A DNA stretch of 64,000 bases, taken from contig NW_019091590.1 of NCBI RefSeq assembly GCF_001949145.1, forward strand, positions 62,001 to 126,000. Direction: 5' to 3'. Below are positions 30,507 to 41,355 of the stretch, in pieces (position 1 is the first letter of the stretch; the number at the start of each line of letters is the position of its first letter). The stretch comes from Acanthaster planci. Taxonomy: Eukaryota > Echinodermata > Asteroidea > Valvatida > Acanthasteridae. The notes beneath the pieces were generated by a model that did not search any database, was not told the origin of the DNA, and worked only from the letters and a program-made list of their open reading frames with translations. A program made the position numbers and the translations under genes.

Positions 30507-33500
30507 CTGGAATTTATACAGTAATTAATTTAAGGAATTGACTTAGAGGTTGTGGGAAAGTATAAACAAAATTTGAGAAACTTTAGGAAATATGGGGCAG
30601 TTTGAAAACCAACAATCAATCATCTCAGTGCCAGCACATTGACACCCCCATGTAAACCCGTAGCATGACTTCTCTTACTGCATCCCTCTTCATCAAATGG
30701 ATAATTCCAGCAGTTCTGTCTTCCATTGCACTTCAGCGACTTGTTCAAGCACATATAAGGTCCGCAGACAATCATACCCTCTTCAAGGCATGGTTCTGGT
30801 TGTCCAAAGAAGAAAAAAGAGGCGATTATCAAGCAATGTAGAGGTAGCCTGAGAATTTTTTTGAAGGAGCAGCTACAAAGTTAGGGAATGCTGTAGGTCA
30901 TATTTTGTCGGGAGCACCCCTGTTCCAACTTGGAACAAAAGCATGTTCCCTAAGGGGATTGAGTAACATATTTTTAGCACGTGTTACTCGGGGATTAGCC
31001 ATCTCTGTTAGAAAATTGCGGCATATTCCCACCTAGAACTCATAGCATTCGAACAGGAGGATATCAATGGGAACAGGAACATTCCAAAATATGAGAGATT
31101 CCCTTCTTCTGCTGGATAAGATTTTATGGAGATATTTTTGGAGGCTAATGTGGGGTTGGTTCAATCGAGTTTTAGGTGTGTTTTTTATGAGATATAGTGA
31201 CCCCCCCTGTTATTTTTCAACATCCAGCCATGATAGATTGAAGAGATTTTTTAACAAAGTTGTGAGCCACAAGTGAATTCTGAGGTGTTTCGGTGTTCGT
31301 CCAGAATTCTTTAGAAGAATATACGCTGTGAAAACAAGCCAAGATCTGAGAGTCTGAATGATAATGATAGAATTCTGAAAATATCTGTCCCATGATGATG
31401 GACAGAGTACACTATCCAAAACGTTGAGTAACCCCACAGTCTCTTCTTAGAGCCTCCCCCATTCACAAGAGAGATTTACTCCACAGAGTTTCTGCAAGTT
31501 TTAGTTCAGAGTTCTGTAAAAATGCGAGAGAGGGGGTCATAAAGGGGAAGGGCTGAGTAGTTAGAGACAATGAACTGTGTGACTCGTTTCGAGTTGAGTT
31601 ATTAGGTCATGAAGGTCGCATGGCGTCACAGTGAGCAGTCGAGTTGAGTCAGTCCCTTTCCAATCAGGACTCAAATTGAGTCTGCCATAATTCTGTCTCA
31701 AGTCGAGTCACTGACGCTAGTCATTACAGCCACGGGGGATGGTGGGTGTTGCATGTCAAGAAGAGAACTTACTGTCTGTGTATGCAGTGTACATCATCTC
31801 AACCTGGTTGTAGGAGCTGCGATTGGACGCAATAAAGCGAATGAACATGCGATTGCTGATGGCCATAGCAGCAGGAGCATTGGTGCTGCAGTATTCACGC
31901 ATCATCCACTTGGCCGTGCTGTATTTGTCATAAATTATGAGGCGATTTTCCTCGCAATCATTGACACTGCTCAACTCAAAGAGCGGGAACGTGATCAGGA
32001 TCTGTAAAAACAGAAAAAGTGCTGTGTCCAGAACATGAGGAAACAGCACCGCACTGACTTTTTTTTTGGGGGGGTGAGAATCTATTTTGACTCCATTGTG
32101 AAATCTGGAGAAAATGTATTGAGACTCTGCTTTGATTTTGCAAGCATTTCTCACGCAAGTTTTCCAACTGTATCAGTGAAATTCTGTAACAAAGGTATTT
32201 GAACCTTCTCCAACAAACGTTTGGTTTATAAGCACTGTGCTTTCTAGGTCCTCGTGGGAAGAAATGCCCCATATTGGAGAAAAAAATTATGTTGGGCTAT
32301 TACCCCTAACACTATTTTAGCCCTTTTTACCTCCAGGAACGTTAAGTTCAAGAACTGGCTAATATAATTTACCAAGCAGAGGGCGCTTATCTCTCTTTCT
32401 GCCTTCAATAAGGTTGCCCCGCCTCTTCTTTATTAAACATTGAAAATTTGACTCTTTCAATGGAACGAAGTCCCAGGATTTTTTCCAGGGTCTTTTTAAG
32501 TTTCCAATTTCTTTTTTCACCACCAAATCGAAGAGTTTCTTTGAATGTCCCCCACACACCTGAAAACAACTGATCTCCAAAAGAGTGCACAGTTTTATTT
32601 TTTTGCCATCCTTGCCCAAACTGTCAAACGACTATCCAATTTTTTTCATCCATGAAAGAATACCCTCCTCTCAAGTATACTGTTTCTATAACGTCGACGC
32701 TTTCCACTGAGTTATGACAAATTAAGCGTATGGTGAAACCTTGTTATCCTCGGGCATGTCGATCTGCCATGTGCAGTCCATAGGGGCATGCGCGTCTTCC
32801 TTTCGTACCAAGTCGGTGCCCATTTTGATGGTAAACTCTCCGTCATATGAACCAGACAGATGGAAGAAACACTCTAAATCAGTAACAAGCAAGTAGAGTT
32901 TTTCTAAATAAAGACTTTAAAAAGCGGCAATGTGAAATAAGACAAAGATAAAGGCTATTTTCTAAAGGCTATTTCACGGCCTTCCATTACCATTTCCCGA
33001 AACACATTGCACGGCCAAAACCACTGACACAAGAAGCTTTGGTGACAGCAACATGAACTCCCTGAATACCTTTACAATTTCTTTTGCATTGTAAATGAGA
33101 GTAACCACTCACCTTGAGGTTCTGGAGTTGATCGCGTCGGAGCTGAAAAATGAAAGACAGCATGTCCCTTAAACTTATGAGCTATACGCTTCGGTAGAAT
33201 GCAACATAAAAATTTAATCAGACCACAAAGGTGGTTTCAACAAGAAACAACATGTCACAAAATCATGCAAAATATAAAATATCATCACGTAGTGACAATG
33301 ATAACACTCTAAAAACTCCCGGGGCAGATTGACCCAGAATTGGGTCCCATTCGGCGTGACCCTTTTCCGGGTCAAATTATGACCCAGAAAGGGTCAAATA
33401 CGACCGGAAAAGGGGGGGGGGTCACTTTTCGACCCAGAAAAGGGTCACGCCGAATGGGACCCAATTCTTGGTCAATTTGACCCGGGAGTTTTTAGAGTGT

Positions 33501-36500
33501 GAAATGAAAAACATGTCCTGTTTAGTCAGGCATACGCCTCAGCTGTTTATCCATTTTGTAGTTAAATGCTTTTTTAATGGAGACCAATTCTTGGTCATTT
33601 AATTTGTGATTAGAATTTTCAACAGAATGCGCCTCACCGGAACAAAGAAATGTAGTCGAGTAACCCCACGCAGACCCATCCAAAACCCATCCAAAAGCAA
33701 CCTTTGTAGCCCGTCCAATCTGCAGTCACTTTGACGCATGGTCATTCTTATGAGGCCTGGAAAGTCGCGCCGGGGGCAGCGTTTGCGAGCGTTACTCGAC
33801 TGGGTTAGCACGGGTATACTCCCGGTGCCGACGCACAGCATGAAGTTAGCAAACTCAACAAAGAGTGAAACAACGCCTGGTTGAACGTGGGGTATCAAAA
33901 ACCCAGATGGGTTCGCCCAAGGTCGAGTTCAAACCAAGTTGAGAGGCTGCGGGTAGCAGGAGCATACCCTCTCAAGTCAGGCCGGTTATTTCAAGATGGC
34001 AGAAAGGTAAACGGTGTTTGTTCGTGTGATGTGATCCGGGGTTAGTGTTTGTGCAACGTGTTTTTCTTCACTTGAAACTGCAAGTATTGAGAGAACATGC
34101 GCACGCAGCCAAGGACATACAAGAAGAATGTGTGCAGATGAGCATGTTTTAATGCTGTGCTGATGGCTATTATGAATTTGAAGATCTCAGCAAATTTTCT
34201 GCTCTTTTGCTGAAATTGATTTTTCAGGTATATAGTGCCTCTGCCAACGTCATTTATGGATCCAAAAGTTGGAAAGAGTTACAAATTTCCAAGGAGTTTT
34301 CTTATCGCTCAAACAAAGAAAATTGTTCTTTAGATCATAATGTAGATCCGTCTAGTGTTTTCTGTAAAGAAAATTAATTTATGAAAGGCAGTTGCTCACC
34401 TGGAATAAACCTAAATGTTGCGTAAAATCCGCTATATTCCAGCTCGTCGTCTGTCTCGAACAACATCCAGAGGTAGCGGCCACTCGAGGTGATTTTGCCC
34501 GGGGACTGATTCCCACATATCCGGCCGATCAGCGGCGAGAAGCCAAACCGCCCGTCTCGTATCTCCAAGTAATCGTACTTGCAATCATCGCTAAGCTCGA
34601 TCTCGAAGTCTGGATCAAACGTCACTTCCACAACCTCGTTCTCTCCCGCTGAGATTATGTAAAAGTTCCCAAATTAATAATAACTGTATTTCCATTAAGT
34701 TGGAACGCTGAAAATTTGTGAAACGTACTTAAGTCTAGCCGGAAATTGGTTACATGGCTATGGCTTTTTGCCATTGGCGAAGCCGTTGACAACAACGCCC
34801 ACTTTGGACATAACATGGCAGTATATTCTTTGGCGGGAAGTTACAAAGGAACATGTTGGCACGTGATGCCATTGATCAATGAATGCAGAGAATACGCCAC
34901 TCGAGCTCAGAGTTTCCCAGGGAGCTCTGCCGTAAATACACGCAGTAGAATTAAAAGTACACATTTTGAGTATATCTATAGTGGTAACAATGCAAAGCTA
35001 CTAGTGGCTTTGCTAAGCAAATTATTAGGCCTACATTGTAAAGACAATGCCGGTGACAATGGTAAAACGCCACCACCCAGCCGCAGCAATGACAGCGGTA
35101 TAGGCTCTGATAATGATACGTGCAATAGGATTCTGGGTGTTGGTGCCCCCTCTAAAGGTTTCTTGAAATTGAATTCCCAAACCAAGGGAGTCTTTGTAAA
35201 CATTTTTTGTGTCTGTAAACATTATAAACTTTTTTTAAAGTAATCAGACAAAGATAAAAAAGAGAGAATTGGGTGGTTATTTCATTTGTGCCGGTGTCAC
35301 TTGAGATGGGAATATATATACATGTAGTAAGGGAATTTCTTACCGTAACTTGACCAGAGTGCTTAATAATGACGCCAGGAGCCCATGGAAAGAAATACTC
35401 AATTTCAGAGAAGTCCGATAGTTGCACATGGCACCGCCAAAAAAAAGAACACTAGTCGACAGAGAAATTACCTTCAAAAAAGAATAGGCACTGCATCTGG
35501 GGTGAGTACAGGAATGGGCTAAAAGGATCGCCGACGAAGTAATTGTCGTAGTACATGAGATACTGAGCATCAAAGACATATTCGCAATACGTGGCCGAGT
35601 CGTACTCTCCGGGGTACGGGAAGATTTGACGAGGGCCGTCATCCGCTGAAAAGAATTCGACATAGAAATTTGATAATAGGGGTACTACGAAAACTCTTTT
35701 CATTGCCAATGAGTGACAGTGAGACAAAAAAGCAGTTTGATGTTACAATGAAATTCGTTATGGAGAGAGATGAAAAGATAGAGATTCCTTGGTGTGAATA
35801 AGCGGGAACGCAAAGCGTCCGATGATCAAAGAATCTACATTTTTTAGTTCTTTCTACGACTTAGGCAAACCACATTCCTGCGACCACTCTGTCCAATGTA
35901 CAAGGAAGCATAAAGTGTGGAATTTTAGGCTTTGAGATGAACTCAATGGGTATGCGACTGACCCTTCAGTGGATGTTACTAACTCGACGGACGCATGGTT
36001 GGACAACTTCTGTTTCATTACAATGCGCCATATACTGTACATGTACATGACATTGTCCAGAAACGGAAAGCCACGCTATAGACATGTAGCAACCATGTTG
36101 GACTGTACGACTTACACTTTATATTCTCTGTATTACCTCACAAATGCAAATTAATTTCATCACCGAAACACACTGGATTCGAATATGAACGCTATCGATA
36201 TGTCTGTATGGAATCAAGGATTTCTCTCACCAGCCATAAGCTGGTGTGGCAAACGACTACACTTTTGGAGGCATTGACCGTCTATTCAAATGGAGACCAC
36301 GGGACCCGACTTTGGAATTTGTTCCTTGACCACACGTTGAATGCACGCACCGCAGGAAATCATTTTGTTTTGCAAACAGGAACTCGGGACATCATCTGAG
36401 AACTATTGATGGGTAAGCTTCTAGCAATGGAGCCCACTTTTTTAAACGTTACACGGATTGTCATTGCTTGTTTAAAACAATGCGGGATTGTACTTTCATA

Positions 36501-38884
36501 TATATCAGAGAACTGATGGCGGCTATTAGACGTGAACATAGAAGATGTGAGAGTGAAATTCAGTAAAAAAAAAAAAACGAGAAAAACACAAGGAAAAAAT
36601 GAACGATAGAGACCGAGTTACAACCAATAAAGGAACAGTGAAGAAATCTGAATACCATTATAAAAATCAAATAAAAAGATTAGAGATGAATAAAATATTT
36701 TTTTAATGATATAAAATGAGAAAAACACTGTTTCACTTTAAGTGAAAATCTGTAATGACCATTGAACATGAACATGAAACTGTTATTGCAGGGCAAATTG
36801 AAAAAAAGGAAACTGGACGCCCAGAACAGAGTACGGAAATGTCAAGAGCATTGATTTTCTGGTCCTGCCTGAGGTTGTAATATACACCGCAATTGCAATT
36901 TCTGTGTCTGCCGCTTGAATCGATTTTTGTCGTTTCGTCGGTTTTTTCTTGTTTTGTTTTTGTTTTGTTTTGTTTTGTTTTAGTACAGTTAACTTTATGT
37001 TCTTTTTAAGAAATGGAATTTTACTTTGTTATCTTCAAAATAATCGTGGCTTCTCTAAATTGATGTCACGGGTGGTTTAATGGTAGGCATTTACCGTAGC
37101 CTATTATACCAATTCCTGCCTAACACATATCAGCGTTCCCTTTCGGGAATATACATTGTTGTAAGAATTTGAATAAGCAGTGTCGCTACGAAAGCCTTCC
37201 GAACGATGTCTGAAAAATTACATTACTGAGCAGTCAAAAATAAATCGTTTATGGGGTCTAGTATACAATTTTCTTATATAGGTTAGAGGATGCATATACG
37301 CGAGCGTGTCAATCCCACCACATCCACTGAATTCCAGCGAAAGCGGTTTGTATCTTCGCATTACACAGCGAATCACGCAAAATAAAACCCTGTAGGCCTA
37401 AAATAACATTGACTGTCCCTAAATTCGCATCTCACTTTTAACAGACAGATGATGACTGACCTTATTGACTGTATTGCAGAGTACTCCAGCCACCAAATCT
37501 CTTAAGGCAGGTTTTGTTTTCACAATTTATTTTCAGTTTGACCGGATAAATTCAATCGCGATATGGGGAACTGATGAGTCGTGCTTCCATACAACCGTGA
37601 AAGTAATCTCCCAGGCGAAACAAACCGTAGGCCTATTGTGGTTATGTCTGCTGCCAAAATCAGATTGTTTTTCTGTTACTTCACGATAATGCGAATAAAA
37701 AGCCTCAATGCATCGCCTGACTGAGGCTTTTCGGCACTGGTATGGTCAGCTCAGGTAATTTGGCCGGAGAATTGTTTGCATGAAATTTAAGCTGCATGAC
37801 CATTAGTATATGCACCCGTGGGACATGCAACGTCGCGACCAGTACTGTGACATCCCCAGAGTTCGCACTTGTCGATCTGCTCCAATTTTTGTGCACAAAA
37901 GCAAATGAGGTCAAGAGGCGAGTGAGGTAGGCCTATGTGGAAAGCGTTATGCAGATCTAGATACAGTCTGAAAACTCCTGGGTCATATTGACCCAGAATT
38001 GGGTCCCATTCGGCGTGACCCTTTCCGGGTCAAATTGTGACCCAGAAAGGGTCAAACATGACTTGAAAGGGCATCATATTTTGACCCCGAAAAGGGTCAC
38101 GCCGAATAGGACCCAATTCCGAGTCAATCTGACCCGGGAATGTTTAGATTGTAGATCTATTTATCTGTACATGAGGCGTGCAGCAGGAAAATTGTTCTGT
38201 ATTTTCAGCACAAGTACACAAACAATTAGTATGATTTATAACGGCTAAAGTCCCACTTTTCATAAACTCCACGCATAGGGTCAATACAGTGTATTATTGG
38301 GAAGAAGTCTAATTTGACAAGGGATCAATGAATGCCAAGCAACTCGTATGCATCATAACCAAAATTAATACGAGCAATATCGTTAAACCAATTGCGAGTA
38401 ACGTTTGAATAAAATCTGGTACACTGAGTTCTTTAATTAACGTGAACATGACAATTGGAATTTCCATACAAAAGACATTGTTGGTATACCTTGTGATTCG
38501 GAGCAATCTTTTATTTAATTACATATGAAATGCTTTGCACCAATACACTGTTTTCAACAAAGACGAACGGCACAAAGAAAGCAGTTCATTCCAAAGATGG
38601 TGGTCGCTATGCAAAAACCTGCACCAAATCACGAGGTATAGCAACAGTGACTTTAGTCTGGGAATTCAAATTATTATGTTTATGTGCAATAAGATAGCAC
38701 AGTGTACCAGATTTTATACAAATTATTTTAACTTACAAAGGCTTATTAGAAACTTACCGCCATCCTGTCCACAGCACGTGAGAACTAGCACCAATAGGAA
38801 AACTGCATCAATTAACAGAACGACAAAAACAAAGACTTTAATAGTTCGTGTAGGACTGTCATGGTTTACATATTGTTGATGCAT
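29986..38884 (-). CDS. NETO: Neto-like (neuropilin and tolloid-like) CUB/CUB/LDLa membrane protein
   Basis: Coding exons on minus: 38884-38758, 35645-35472, 34648-34400, 33142-33113, 32873-32740, 32001-31773, 30795-30679, 30506-29986. All phases agree, giving 1581 nt and 526 aa, the size of vertebrate NETO1/2. Domains: signal peptide 1-38, CUB1 from Cys63 to about 183, CUB2 from Cys195 to about 313, LDLa with six Cys from Cys317 to Cys353, transmembrane helix about 366-387, tail to 526. The block YLEIRDGRFGFSPLIGRICG is typical of Neto CUB1. Known role: auxiliary subunit of kainate receptors in vertebrates, with Drosophila and C. elegans relatives acting at glutamate synapses. The tail ends V-Q-F, fitting a class II PDZ ligand. 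Confidence 0.93.
30679..30795 (-). CDS. NETO: Neto LDLa exon
   Basis: 117 nt encoding PCLEEGMIVCGPYMCLNKSL and on to CNGRQNCWNYPFDEEGC: six Cys in LDL-receptor class A order. The last acidic pair (Asp349, Glu350) is kept, but the usual Asp before Cys5 is Asn, so calcium binding may be altered. Entry and exit are in phase 1. Confidence 0.93.
30796..31772 (-). other. Neto intron between LDLa and CUB2 exons
   Basis: Ordinary intronic sequence; gttcc/ggaac inversions occur near 30920-31080, but no clear element. Confidence 0.8.
31773..32001 (-). CDS. NETO: Neto CUB2, second exon
   Basis: Starts ILITFPLFELSSVNDCEENR in phase 0 and contains LIIYDKYSTAKWMMREYC, ISNRMFIRFIASNRS and YNQVEMMYTAYTD, ending in phase 1. 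It contains Cys3 and Cys4 of the CUB fold and its typical hydrophobic C-terminal strand. Confidence 0.93.
32002..32739 (-). other. Neto intron within CUB2
   Basis: 738-bp intron. Open frames here are short and lack domain signals. Confidence 0.8.
32740..32873 (-). CDS. NETO: Neto CUB2, first exon
   Basis: Completes a split Glu and continues CFFHLSGSYDGEFTIKMG, then APMDCTWQIDMPEDNK. It contains Cys1 and Cys2 of CUB2. The donor is AAG|GTTTCA, weaker than the others of the gene. Confidence 0.9.
33113..33142 (-). CDS. NETO: Neto 30-nt microexon between CUB1 and CUB2
   Basis: TTTTTCAG acceptor and AAG|GTGAGT donor enclose exactly 30 nt (10 codons over the junctions, phase 1 in and out). It encodes a linker reading PTRSTPEPQ, Pro/Thr/Ser-rich and likely O-glycosylated. 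Because it is a multiple of three, skipping it would only shorten the linker. The phase fit with both neighbours is the main evidence. Confidence 0.82.
33143..34399 (-). other. Neto intron between CUB1 and the microexon
   Basis: Contains the family B foldback element at 33304-33500. No other feature was recognised. Confidence 0.8.
33304..33500. mobile_element. Foldback/MITE element, family B copy 1
   Basis: 197-bp palindrome: acactctaaaaactcccggg at the left and its complement at the right, then gacccagaattgggtcccat with inner gacccagaaagggtc-type sub-palindromes around a G-run. A copy with the same architecture lies at 37971-38151. No coding capacity. Confidence 0.8.
34400..34648 (-). CDS. 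NETO: Neto CUB1, second exon
   Basis: Encodes AGENEVVEVTFDPDFEIELS, then DDCKYDYLEIRDGRFGFSPL, the ICGNQSPGKITSSGRYLWML block and ELEYSGFYATFRFIP, phase 1 in and out. The Asp/Glu residues of LEIRDG and the ELEYSGF segment fit the calcium-binding CUB subtype and match Neto proteins closely. Confidence 0.95.
34649..35471 (-). other. Neto intron within CUB1
   Basis: 823-bp intron. A plus-strand open frame of 165 codons (34746-35243) crosses it but shows no domain signal and is treated as chance. Confidence 0.75.
35472..35645 (-). CDS. NETO: Neto CUB1, first exon
   Basis: From acceptor TTCTTTTCAG to GAAG|GTAATT, 174 nt, phase 1 in and out. Encodes ADDGPRQIFPYPGEYDSATY, Cys63, a Tyr/Phe-rich stretch and SPQMQCLFFFE. 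Joined to the next exon, FFFEAGENEVVEVTF aligns with the LEA...ELTF strand of Neto CUB1. The sequence before SPQMQC is poorly conserved relative to what I know of vertebrate Neto. Confidence 0.85.
36951..36981. repeat. (GTTTT)n microsatellite
   Basis: Six consecutive gtttt units in Neto intron 1. Confidence 0.9.
37971..38151. mobile_element. Foldback/MITE element, family B copy 2
   Basis: Begins aaaactcctgggtcatattg and ends with the complementary gacccgggaatgttt. The block gacccagaattgggtcccat followed by tcggcgtgaccc is shared with the copy at 33304. The middle differs (no G-run), so the two copies diverged after insertion. Confidence 0.78.
38758..38884 (-). CDS. NETO: Neto first coding exon: signal peptide
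   Basis: ATG at 38884 starts MHQQYVNHDSPTRTIKVFVF and continues into a long hydrophobic segment (VVLLIDAVFLLVLVLTCC), then GQDG and a phase 1 donor G|GTAAGT that fits the next exon. The 16-residue polar lead before the core is long but acceptable for a signal peptide. The open frame continues upstream without a closer Met fitting a signal sequence, so this start is preferred. Confidence 0.75.
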
Positions 38885-38968
38885 GTGTGAGGGAGCCAGT
38901 TTGAAACTTGGAGTGATGCTCCTTTCCCTCCAACCTTTTGTCTGGAGATTGTAAAACGGCGTAGAAAA

Positions 38969-39145
38969 TGGGTCACTTGTTTCACAATAGTGCGCCTCCA
39001 AGAGTTTGCAACGCACTAGCCTATCATAACGCACGACAGCTGTCGACCCAAATATGCGCGTTTGGAAAGGGTCGACAGTTTTCGCGCATCGTGATAGGCC
39101 AATGCGTTGCAAGCTCTTGGAGGCACACTATTGTGAATCACCCGT
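38969..39145. mobile_element. Foldback/MITE element, family A copy 2
   Basis: Inverted arms ttcacaatagtgcgcctcca and its near complement tggaggcacactattgtgaa, with an inner pair around gtcgaccc/gggtcgac. It is homologous to 8171-8322. It lies only about 85 bp upstream of the Neto start codon, hence in its promoter or 5'UTR. Confidence 0.75.
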
Positions 39146-39179
39146 ATTGCGGCAAACTCTGTGTCCGAAACGTGCTTCC

Positions 39180-39252
39180 AGAGCTACGGCTAGGTCTACT
39201 GTCTATGGGTCTCCATGCATTTCCAATGGAGCGAAGACCTAGACGTAGCTCT
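39180..39252. other. 73-nt hairpin with 18-bp outer stem
   Basis: agagctacggctaggtct at the left pairs with agacctagacgtagctct at the right with one mismatch, and the loop carries a further ctccat/atggag stem. The size is in the range of pre-miRNAs, but the loop is large. It may instead be part of a repeat next to the MITE at 38969. Confidence 0.5.
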
Positions 39253-41029
39253 AGACAACAAATTCGGATGCAGCCTTTGAGTATCGACCGGTAAGCAAAC
39301 TGAACTAAAGGTTTTCCCAGCCAATTTCTGAAATGTTTAAATGAATTAGTAATAGCACCATTCGTTTTTGAGCGAAATTAACGAACATTTAAATCCCCCT
39401 TTCTATATTTACAAATACAAATTCAATCTCAAGGAGGGTGCATTCAATCGTATAGAGTCATCGTTCAATTTCCTGATATTACGCTGGTTTAGTATATTGA
39501 CATTCGTTTTTGCACAAATTGAATGCACCTTTGCAATCCTGCGTTCATTTTAATTTGAACTCAAATCTATTTCGGAAAACGTGCAGGCGATATCACGCGA
39601 AGTGTTGTTTAAACATATGCCTGGTCATGTATTAGAATGGTTTGTGTGCCAACAGAAAGTTACATTCGTAGAAGTGTGATGATTGAAATAAACCACTCAT
39701 GTTGTCATTGGAAACTATTGGAAACCTATAAACCCCAGCGCTGAGGGAACCGTCCTTCTTGTGCTGCGTTTCAATCACAGAAACCTTTTTTTTTACAGTT
39801 TGATAACAAACACACTATTAATGAGTAACATGGCATTTATTATCAAAGTGTTTTATAACTTGTGTAACTTTGTAAAACGTTCTAATCAAATTGAACGTAT
39901 ATTTTGCGATTTTAAACTACAGCAAATGCAAAATGATTACTCACTTCCAAAGGGTCACAGTAAAAGACAGATTTTTAACGAAAAAGAATGCACATTTATT
40001 GTAATTGGCAAGGAATACGTCAATCCGAAATCCCATCACGTATTTGTAACATCTTAATTAAATGAAGTGTAATGCACATTCATTTCTTTGAAGGATGCGA
40101 AACGAAGCCAAGTGCTTAATTGTTATTGCGAAAATGAAACCAGGTTTTAAGTCGTTTTCAAAATCTAAATTAAAATCTTGTTTTACAAATGACATCGCGC
40201 ATTTTCCAAAATTGGCCGGGAAAACCTATATTATAGGAAAAGGTCGGTGAGCCCGATATAAACATAAAGTAAAAGGCTGATTGGGTTTTTTTCTTCTGAG
40301 CCGTGTGTGTCTAGTACCCTTCCACATCAGGCCACAGGCCTGTTGTAATTTCACCTGCAAAATGAGTGGTGAAGTTAGAAAGTCCGTCTGAAAAGATTCA
40401 CATGATGGCAGTCGTGCTGGTAACAGCTGTCCTCGTTCAAAATTCCGAAGGAGTCTGTTGCCTTTAACAATTAGTGCTTTCTGTTATAAAGCTAACATTG
40501 CCTTTGGCTCAAGTTGTTGGTGAGGCTGTTGTTGTTTCCTGCACCACAGGAAAATTAACTGGACATTAGTTCGCTATGCTGGTTAGCAGCATTTGGACTG
40601 ACTGAAAAACAAAGCAAAGTGCTTTCGGAATAGGTCGATAATGCAGATGTTTGGGAAATGGCAGAGAACACATTGGGGCAATTCTTTATGTCGCGCGCAA
40701 AGAAAAAAATCAGAAAACCTATATACATGTACGTCTTTCGGCATCATCTTAGATTTAAAAGAACAGTTAACGTTCATATATGTACTGCTGGAACTCAGAA
40801 AATACACACGATGCTGTCTTCACATTAGAAAATCGGATGTTTCTGCGCCTTAGAATGGGCCTGCATAAAGCCGATGGGAGGTTAACATGCTATCAGACTA
40901 CATGTAGATTCTCACCGCTAAACCTGAGCCTATTATACACTCCCATGCCCTAGTGCACCACCTAGTTGAGAATTAGCGCATGTGCACTTTATAACTTTAC
41001 TGTGGATTTCGAGGCAGGCGGCGTGGGCA
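39253..41029. other. Upstream flank of Neto, no gene recognised
   Basis: AT-rich, with short open frames only. Possible distal 5'UTR exons or regulatory DNA of Neto cannot be told from sequence alone. Confidence 0.5.
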
Positions 41030-41040
41030 CCGTTCCGACA

Positions 41041-41344
41041 ATTATATATAAAACGGTTTTGCCCGTACCCAACGTATGTTAATAAGCACTGTGTGCTCAG
41101 TGCTATCCGAGAGCTTGCGAAAAAAAACTCACAAGCCTACTCGGGTGGGACTCGAACCCACGACCTCCTGCTTACTAGTGCAGATGTCTTAACCACTCCA
41201 CCACCGAGCTTGCCGGGGTCGGCTGGCCGGTCCGAGTCAAATGAAGCAGCGGGTACCGCGAACTATTTTCAAGATGTATTTTTTTGCGCTGGGGAGATGT
41301 TAATTATATATATAACGATTTTGCCCGTACCCAACGTATGTTAA
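41041..41344. mobile_element. 304-bp element with 42-bp terminal direct repeats and tRNA-like body
   Basis: The 42-bp repeats at 41041-41082 and 41303-41344 differ at two positions (core ttttgcccgtacccaacgta). The element is flanked on both sides by ccgttccgaca (41030-41040 and 41345-41355), an 11-bp target-site duplication. Between the repeats lies a minus-strand tRNA-like sequence. The architecture resembles a miniature LTR or a SINE with duplicated ends; the family is not recognised. Confidence 0.75.
41139..41209 (-). tRNA. tRNA-like sequence (SINE head, probably not a functional tRNA)
   Basis: 71 nt on minus with a 7-bp acceptor stem having one mismatch and a wobble, A box TGGTGGAGTGG (41193-41203), B box GGTTCGAGTCC (41148-41158) and a perfect 5-bp T-stem gtggg/cccac. 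The anticodon loop is 8 nt instead of 7 and the D-arm is irregular. I therefore read it as a tRNA-derived pol III promoter inside the 304-bp element. Confidence 0.55.
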
Positions 41345-41355
41345 CCGTTCCGACA

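Larger units (their letters stand above)
35646..38757 (-). other. Neto intron 1
   Basis: 3.1-kb intron with a (TTTTG)n run near 36951-36981, an A-run near 36565 and the family B element at 37971-38151. Confidence 0.75.

Noticed and set aside
30158-30541. Plus-strand open frames of 113 and 127 codons
   Set aside because: They lie antisense to the GC-rich last Neto exon, whose translation has a transmembrane helix and correct phase. They are shadows.
34746-35243. 165-codon plus-strand frame inside a Neto intron
   Set aside because: No homology signal and it is antisense to intronic sequence of a well-supported gene.
41139-41209. Functional tRNA gene
   Set aside because: The anticodon loop has 8 nt, the acceptor stem has a mismatch, and the sequence lies inside a flanked mobile element.
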